From positions 657,414-721,413 of the forward strand of contig NZ_RBXJ01000002.1 in the NCBI RefSeq assembly GCF_003635115.1: a stretch of DNA of 64,000 nt, written 5' to 3'. Each line of letters begins with the position of its first letter. Position 1 is the stretch's first letter. The position numbers were made by a program, and so were the translations under genes. A model generated the notes under the pieces. That model worked only from the letters and a program-made list of their open reading frames with translations. It had not been told where the DNA came from and ran no database searches. The stretch comes from Microbacterium sp. AG1240 (GTDB lineage: Bacteria > Actinomycetota > Actinomycetes > Actinomycetales > Microbacteriaceae). This document shows, piece by piece, positions 63,943-64,000 of this stretch.

Positions 63943-64000
63943 GTTGCCCTGCGGGCGAGGCTGATGAGGCTGAGTTGCAGGTGCGTCCGATCTTTGAGAA
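63943..64000 (+). other. 5' leader of 16S rRNA precursor (cut by window end)
   Basis: The last bases, GATCTTTGAGAA, are the start of the actinobacterial pre-16S leader that normally continues with ACTCAACAGCGTGC a short way before the 16S gene. A promoter of rrn strength lies directly upstream. The mature 16S sequence itself is outside the window. Confidence 0.7.

Overview
The window is a 64-kb stretch of chromosome from a high-G+C actinobacterium, most likely a member of Microbacteriaceae close to Microbacterium. That rests on base composition, on protein families such as DUF5302, DUF3046 and ThyX, and on gene orders typical of Actinobacteria: pgsA-cinA-clgR-DUF3046-recA-recX, miaB-miaA-dapF-hflX-lexA, infC-rpmI-rplT followed by an rRNA methyltransferase, pheST and argCJBDF. 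No transposase, integrase, prophage gene, CRISPR array or tRNA gene was recognised. It reads as core chromosome with one accessory cell-surface island.

Layout. 1-5.4 kb: end of a glycosyltransferase fused to an SGNH hydrolase, small DUF5302 genes, a secreted transglycosylase-like protein, and pnp behind a structured leader. 5.6-12.5 kb: a degenerate aldo/keto reductase, a phosphatase, an acetyltransferase, dapB, and redox or envelope genes (OsmC, DUF4395 plus thioredoxin), then thyX. 12.5-23.2 kb: a dehydrogenase, dapA, rnj (RNase J), ftsK, pgsA, cinA, clgR, DUF3046, recA and recX. 23.3-30.0 kb: a large LuxR-type ATPase regulator divergent from a four-gene surface cluster: an alternate-signal-peptide protein, its SipW-like signal peptidase, an LPATG-anchored protein and a choice-of-anchor-G-like protein. 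30.1-39.0 kb: miaB, miaA, dapF, a methyltransferase, hflX, an S9 peptidase, lexA and a LysM protein. 39.1-43.8 kb: hisC, hisB, hisH, hisA/priA, an SseB-family gene, a 115-bp tandem repeat and DUF1844. 44.0-53.4 kb: infC-rpmI-rplT, an rRNA methyltransferase, the gluABCD glutamate transporter and pheST. 53.7-63.7 kb: argC-J-B-D-F, a membrane acyltransferase-like gene, argH, tyrS and DUF4184. The last 100 bases are the promoter and leader of a ribosomal RNA operon whose 16S gene lies just beyond the window.

How genes work together. Three lysine/DAP genes (dapB, dapA, dapF), four histidine genes and six arginine genes make amino acids. Runs of ATGA, GTGA and TGATG junctions show translational coupling. 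recA, lexA and the LysM protein look like an SOS set, with matching LexA-type boxes at recA and the LysM gene. clgR has a sigma-R/H-type promoter.

A recurring feature is a -10 hexamer of form TAnnnT placed 6-8 bases before an ATG or GTG. About nineteen genes show it, pointing to widespread leaderless transcription. In three places the leaderless start opens a mini-ORF that ends at or across the start of the next gene. Two other genome-scale signals are a strongly over-represented nonamer, GGATGCTGC, and a dispersed palindromic element beginning GAGACACC.
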